A DNA stretch of 17,753 nucleotides from an uncultured Kineosporia sp. Lineage in GTDB: Bacteria; Actinomycetota; Actinomycetes; Actinomycetales; Kineosporiaceae. The DNA lies in assembly GCA_937859855.1 (NCBI GenBank), contig CALMAR010000487.1:1-17753 (forward strand), in the 5' to 3' direction. Shown here piece by piece: positions 14,722-17,753 of this stretch; the first letter of the stretch is position 1, and every line of letters starts with the position of its first letter. The position numbers and the translations under genes are program-made. The notes under the pieces are model-generated. The model had not been told where the DNA came from, made no database searches, and saw only the letters and a program-made list of their open reading frames with translations.

Positions 14722-15224
14722 AGGTGTCAGCAAACATTCGGAGTGTCCCTCAGGACATCGGTGCAGGTCAGAGGCCTGCTACGGCTGGGATTGTTCCGTC
14801 CCGCGTCCGAGGTTGTCCGCAGCTCTAGTTAAAGGCCGGCCACTCCACCAACACTAATGCGAGGTCACTTCCAAGGATCACCGCAAATCGGACAGAGCAA
14901 AGGGGGCATACCCATGAGCGAAATACTCATTGGTCTCGCCCACTCCCTACTCTCCCGCGTAGCGGTACTGGTACTGGCCTCGTTAGCCCTGGTTTTGGAT
15001 CCGTTGGCGCGGACTGCAATACATCAGGGCATCTCCCGGGGAGTAGAAGCGAGTTGCGGGCATACGAGCATGTCGGCTTGGCTGCGTTGGCAGCGCACCG
15101 AGCGAGTTTCTCTGATACCACAAGAAACCGCGTGCTAATTCCGCTCCACCTTGCGATGTCTCCCCGCCTCGATGGGGTCGGCTCCGTCATGAATAACCTC
15201 ACGGAGCGCCCTGTCGAGTGACAC
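14722..15224. repeat. Tandem duplication, unit 1 (about 503 bases)
   Basis: Bases 14722-15224 recur at 15241-15744 with only one difference I can see, an extra A in the run near the start (CAAACATT against CAAAACATT). The unit begins AGGTGTCAGC and ends GTCGAGTGACAC, so its ends carry a short inverted match (GTGTCA and TGACAC). It contains a 74-residue ORF plus about 190 bases of upstream DNA. The two units are separated by 16 bases. Confidence 0.9.
14914..15138 (+). CDS. Small one-helix membrane protein, copy 1
   Basis: ATG 14914 follows AGGGGG with 8 bases between, a fair ribosome site. The 74-residue product starts MSEILIGLAHSLLSRVAVLV and has one strong hydrophobic helix (about residues 4-32, continuing LASLALVLDPL). 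A polar, Cys-containing C-terminal half follows (VEASCGHTSMSAWLRWQRTE) and the end is QETAC. No family is recognised. The same ORF is repeated exactly 520 bases further on. A small membrane toxin, a membrane-acting peptide or a non-coding repeat are all possible. Confidence 0.45.
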   Translation: MSEILIGLAHSLLSRVAVLVLASLALVLDPLARTAIHQGISRGVEASCGHTSMSAWLRWQRTERVSLIPQETAC

Positions 15225-15240
15225 ACCCGCACTAAAGACA

Positions 15241-15744
15241 AGGTGTCAGCAAAACATTCGGAGTGTCCCTCAGGACATCGGTGCAGGTCAGAGGCCTGCT
15301 ACGGCTGGGATTGTTCCGTCCCGCGTCCGAGGTTGTCCGCAGCTCTAGTTAAAGGCCGGCCACTCCACCAACACTAATGCGAGGTCACTTCCAAGGATCA
15401 CCGCAAATCGGACAGAGCAAAGGGGGCATACCCATGAGCGAAATACTCATTGGTCTCGCCCACTCCCTACTCTCCCGCGTAGCGGTACTGGTACTGGCCT
15501 CGTTAGCCCTGGTTTTGGATCCGTTGGCGCGGACTGCAATACATCAGGGCATCTCCCGGGGAGTAGAAGCGAGTTGCGGGCATACGAGCATGTCGGCTTG
15601 GCTGCGTTGGCAGCGCACCGAGCGAGTTTCTCTGATACCACAAGAAACCGCGTGCTAATTCCGCTCCACCTTGCGATGTCTCCCCGCCTCGATGGGGTCG
15701 GCTCCGTCATGAATAACCTCACGGAGCGCCCTGTCGAGTGACAC
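15241..15744. repeat. Tandem duplication, unit 2 (about 504 bases)
   Basis: Second copy of 14722-15224, same orientation, shifted by 519-520 bases. After the shared end GAGTGACAC the flanks diverge (ACCCGC after unit 1, GCATCC after unit 2), which sets the repeat limit. Confidence 0.9.
15434..15658 (+). CDS. Small one-helix membrane protein, copy 2
   Basis: Identical in predicted protein to the ORF at 14914-15138, with the same AGGGGG ribosome-like site. The absence of any substitution means either a recent duplication or an assembly duplicate. The copy gives no independent evidence that the frame is translated, because the surrounding non-coding bases are equally conserved. Confidence 0.45.
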   Translation: MSEILIGLAHSLLSRVAVLVLASLALVLDPLARTAIHQGISRGVEASCGHTSMSAWLRWQRTERVSLIPQETAC

Positions 15745-16218
15745 GCATCCGAACGGTCTTAAATTTCTTTTCTTCTATACTAAGCTAGCTCACCAGCTTC
15801 ACTCGTTGCTATCGCGGCTTGAAATAGTCAATCGAGTCCCTTCCGCGGATACTCCCATCGCATGAGGAGTCTTTCCCGTTCACTGACGTGACTGAATTCA
15901 CTGCTAGGATCGGACAATCGACTTGCTGTGACGGCGGTGGGCTACTTGTCCTGTCCCAAGTCGCTTCCTGCGTAGCGAGTGTGCTGCTGCAGTCTTCGTC
16001 CTGACCTTCGTCCAAGCGAGACTGCGCGGTTGGGTGCCGTGGTTCTCTCATACCTCGAGGTTGTTGTTTCGCCATACCCGTCCGGGAACGCCTCAACCTC
16101 TTGCTGAGAGTGACGGGATGCCTTAGACGTGTAGCTGTACGTTCTTCGGTCCTCGGCGGCCTGCCAAGCCGACGCTAACCGTCCGAACGTCAACGTCCGC
16201 GCCAACGGATCCAACCTC
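15745..16218. other. Long non-coding stretch upstream of the membrane/XRE gene pair
   Basis: About 470 bases without a convincing gene. An A/T-rich patch (15757-15786) includes TATACT (15775-15780), a good -10 hexamer on the plus strand, but no matching -35. Minus-strand frames here (15809-16096 and the 3' part of 15942-16343) have low-complexity, Ser/Arg/Gln-rich products and no ribosome sites. It could be a long leader or a decayed gene. Confidence 0.4.
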
Positions 16219-16233
16219 AGGGAGTTGGTCTTC

Positions 16234-16635
16234 ATGACCTTATCTTGGCGTTCGAGCACCTTGAACGAACGGAAACTGACCATCGGTCGCCCCAAGCCAG
16301 CCACTCTCCAACCCGGCCAACCAATCCATACGCAGCAAAACACTGTTGGTCACGGGCCACTGACAGACTGCAGGGAGTGCGGAGGAAGCCAGCAATCCGG
16401 GACTCCCACCTCGGTGTTCAAACCGGCCACCGCTCAGCCCTCAACGGTGCCGATCACCGGAGCAACCGAGGTCCCCATCCGCCGCTTAGCGATTCGCCTC
16501 TCGTTCATCGTGATCGTGGCCGGCAGTGCTGTTGCTCTCGTTCTCTGCGGCATGCCGTCCGCGGCCGCGATCGAACTGATCTTGGTCTGTGGCTTGGTCG
16601 GCATCCACCTGCTCCGTGAAGCGGAGGAGATCTGA
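16234..16635 (+). CDS. Hypothetical protein with two C-terminal membrane helices
   Basis: ATG 16234 lies 9 bases after AGGGAG (16219-16224); an in-frame TTG at 16225 abuts that site and is rejected. The 133-residue product has a polar, Pro/Gln/Thr-rich first half with one Cys pair (TDCRECGGSQQ, CxxC) and then two hydrophobic helices (RLSFIVIVAGSAVALVLCGM and AAIELILVCGLVGIHLL) ending REAEEI. Its TGA overlaps the ATG of the XRE-like gene (TGATG), so the two are translated together. No known family. The CxxC might bind metal. It may be a membrane partner of the regulator. Confidence 0.6.
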   Translation: MTLSWRSSTLNERKLTIGRPKPATLQPGQPIHTQQNTVGHGPLTDCRECGGSQQSGTPTSVFKPATAQPSTVPITGATEVPIRRLAIRLSFIVIVAGSAVALVLCGMPSAAAIELILVCGLVGIHLLREAEEI

Positions 16636-17288
16636 TGGGCCGCCACTACAACCCGGTTCGTGGCGAGGGCCCAGCGAGGGGCTTCGCCAAGCGGCTGAGG
16701 CTCATGACCGAAGACAAGCCGCTCCGTGAAGTGGCTGAGCTGACTAACGTGTCGATTGCGACCCTCTCAAAGGCCTTATCGGGTTTAGATGTTCCGAGCC
16801 CAAACACGGTCTACAGGATCGCGAAAGCCTTCGGCCAGGATCCTTCCGTTTGGGAGGCGTGGCGCCGGGCTGCCGACGGCGCGGGGAAGAGCCAGGGCAC
16901 GAAGCACGTCGATGACATCGTGGACATCCATGGCTCGCGGTCGCGTCGAGCTATGCGGCTCCCATCTCCCGTTCCGGACGTCAAGACGACCATCCCAGAG
17001 TTCAAAGCCTTACTTCGGGAGATCAGGATCTGGGCTGGCAGTCCTCCCCTCCGGCAGATCGAGTTCAGGGCGGCCCGTCGTAAGTACGTCGCACCACGAG
17101 CAACTGTCCACGACATGTTGCATGACGACAGCAACAAGCTGCCTCGCGCTGATCTGCTCATTGGTTATCTCGCTGCTCTTGGCGTGGAGCCATACAGACT
17201 GGACATCTGGTTCGCCACCTGGCAGAGACTGTGGCCGATGCAGCAGAAGCGGTACACGTTCGTTCCACCGCAGCCGCGTAGTGCTTAG
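16635..17288 (+). CDS. DNA-binding protein with two XRE-like helix-turn-helix halves
   Basis: The 217-residue product starts at ATG 16635, overlapping the stop of the upstream membrane-protein gene. Residues 16-68 form a standard XRE helix-turn-helix: FAKRLRLM, PLREVAELTNVSIATLSKAL and PNTVYRIAKAFGQDP. Residues 122-196 repeat the layout more loosely: EFKALLREI, PLRQIEFRAA, ATVHDMLHDDSNKLPRADLL and IGYLAALGVEPYRLDIW. Both halves end in a Trp-containing helix (WEAWRRA, WFATWQRL), suggesting an internal duplication giving a pseudo-dimer. A basic linker (SRSRRAMRLP) joins them. It is likely a transcriptional regulator of its own operon or a neighbour. The target is unknown. Confidence 0.75.
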   Translation: MGRHYNPVRGEGPARGFAKRLRLMTEDKPLREVAELTNVSIATLSKALSGLDVPSPNTVYRIAKAFGQDPSVWEAWRRAADGAGKSQGTKHVDDIVDIHGSRSRRAMRLPSPVPDVKTTIPEFKALLREIRIWAGSPPLRQIEFRAARRKYVAPRATVHDMLHDDSNKLPRADLLIGYLAALGVEPYRLDIWFATWQRLWPMQQKRYTFVPPQPRSA

Positions 17289-17324
17289 GGTCGTGGTCCC
17301 GCGGGGGGGGGAGCGACCGACCGG

Positions 17325-17336
17325 CGCCCCGGGGCG
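17325..17336. terminator. Possible GC-rich terminator between convergent genes
   Basis: CGCCCC and GGGGCG form a perfect 12-base palindrome in the 56-base gap between the convergent XRE-like and SMP-30-like genes. No T-run follows on either strand, so at most it is a non-canonical actinobacterial terminator. Confidence 0.25.
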
Positions 17337-17344
17337 GCGGGCGC

Positions 17345-17753
17345 TCAGAACGTGCGGTGCCCGCGCACGAGGAGGTAGATCGCGTAGACCGACGTCGTCG
17401 CGGTCATGAACAGGCGGTCGTTACGGAGCATCCCGAAGCAGACGTTCGCGCAGGTCTCCGGCAGCTTGATCTTGCCGATCAGCGTGCCGTCGTCGGCGAA
17501 CACGTGCACGCCGTCGCCAGCCGAGCTCCAGAGGTTCCCGCGCTCGTCGAAGCGGAAGCCGTCGAAGAACCCCGGCTCGCAGATCGCGAAGACCTCGCCA
17601 CCCTTGAGCGTCTTGCCGTCGACGACGTCGAAGACGCGGATGTGGTGGGGTAGGTCCTCGCCGTGGGTGCGGCCGGAGTCGGCGATGTAGAGCTTCATCT
17701 CGTCGCTCGAGAAGGCGAGCCCCTTCGGGACTTCGAAGTCGTCGGCGACGCGG
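17345..17753 (-). CDS. SMP-30/gluconolactonase-like beta-propeller, C-terminal part
   Basis: The frame is open to the window edge, so the 5' end is missing; an internal ATG at 17698 is not the real start because the reading VPKGLAFSSDE before it is typical family sequence. Visible propeller blades are KLYIADSG, HIRVFDVVDG, GFFDGFRFDERGNLWSSAGD with the Asp expected to help bind the metal, GVHVFADDGTLIGKIKLPE, and CANVCFGMLRNDRLFMTATTSVYAIYL at the end. The family hydrolyses sugar lactones or related esters using one divalent metal. The stop is at 17345-17347. Its third-position G/C bias is stronger than in the genes to its left. Confidence 0.88.
   Translation of the reverse strand, partial: RVADDFEVPKGLAFSSDEMKLYIADSGRTHGEDLPHHIRVFDVVDGKTLKGGEVFAICEPGFFDGFRFDERGNLWSSAGDGVHVFADDGTLIGKIKLPETCANVCFGMLRNDRLFMTATTSVYAIYLLVRGHRTF

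Noticed and set aside
15809..16096. Minus-strand ORF of 95 codons in the long non-coding stretch
   Set aside because: Polar low-complexity product without hydrophobic core or ribosome site; treated as chance.
13475..17753. A second copy of the tRNA-Arg 3' end as a classical attR
   Set aside because: I looked for TTCGATCCCTCTCGGGGGCA-like sequence to the right of the cargo and found no convincing match, so a tRNA-based right junction is not claimed within this window.
1..17753. CRISPR array
   Set aside because: No series of short, regularly spaced repeats was seen; the only large repeats are the two 503-base tandem units and the pair of 23-base direct repeats.

Overview
The window is high-GC DNA with GTG starts, actinobacterial protein families (a DUF6131-type peptide, XRE/TPR regulators, secreted glycosidase-fold proteins) and a tRNA-Arg(CCT). 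I read it as an actinobacterial chromosome carrying a small integrated defence island. The genus cannot be fixed from the sequence.

Region 1 (1-4350) is ordinary chromosome with a cell-surface character. It holds the tail of a plus-strand membrane protein, a secreted GH16-fold protein with a C-terminal membrane anchor and a degraded catalytic motif (minus), an exported protein with a fibronectin-III-like domain (plus), a 51-residue DUF6131-like membrane peptide (plus), a GH26-like membrane-anchored glycosidase (minus) and a DUF1810 protein (plus). Clean operator-like dyads lie upstream of the GH16, DUF6131 and GH26 genes.

Region 2 (4419-13497) is the island. A tRNA-Arg(CCT) is followed 89 bases later by a complete tyrosine-recombinase integrase. 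Cargo follows: a one-helix hypothetical protein, a four-helix membrane protein whose natural N-terminus seems to lie in another frame, a large NACHT-type STAND NTPase (minus), and a tightly coupled minus-strand operon of CD-NTase, separate E2-like and separate E1-like proteins, joined by two ATGA overlaps. This matches the signalling and CD-NTase-conjugation parts of type II CBASS, with E2 and E1 as separate proteins. No Cap3 (JAB) peptidase is evident and no textbook effector sits in the operon. The NACHT protein 236 bases downstream and the membrane proteins are the only local effector candidates. A 23-base direct repeat (21/23 identical) lies just upstream of the integrase (4541-4563) and just upstream of the CD-NTase (13475-13497), which suggests the element limits.

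Region 3 (13500-14720) is decayed DNA: remnants of an XRE/TPR-type regulator C-terminus and a NUDIX hydrolase with several frameshifts. Region 4 (14722-15744) is a near-perfect tandem duplication of about 503 bases, each copy with the same 74-residue one-helix ORF. Region 5 (16234-17288) is a coupled pair: a two-helix membrane protein and a regulator built from two XRE-like halves. From about 17289 base composition changes, with a run of nine G and much stronger G/C third positions, and the window ends inside an SMP-30/gluconolactonase-like gene on the minus strand.

In the island the expected logic is that the CD-NTase makes a cyclic oligonucleotide on infection, E1 and E2 prime it by conjugating its C-terminus (which here ends in Gly), and an effector, not identified with certainty, stops phage growth.
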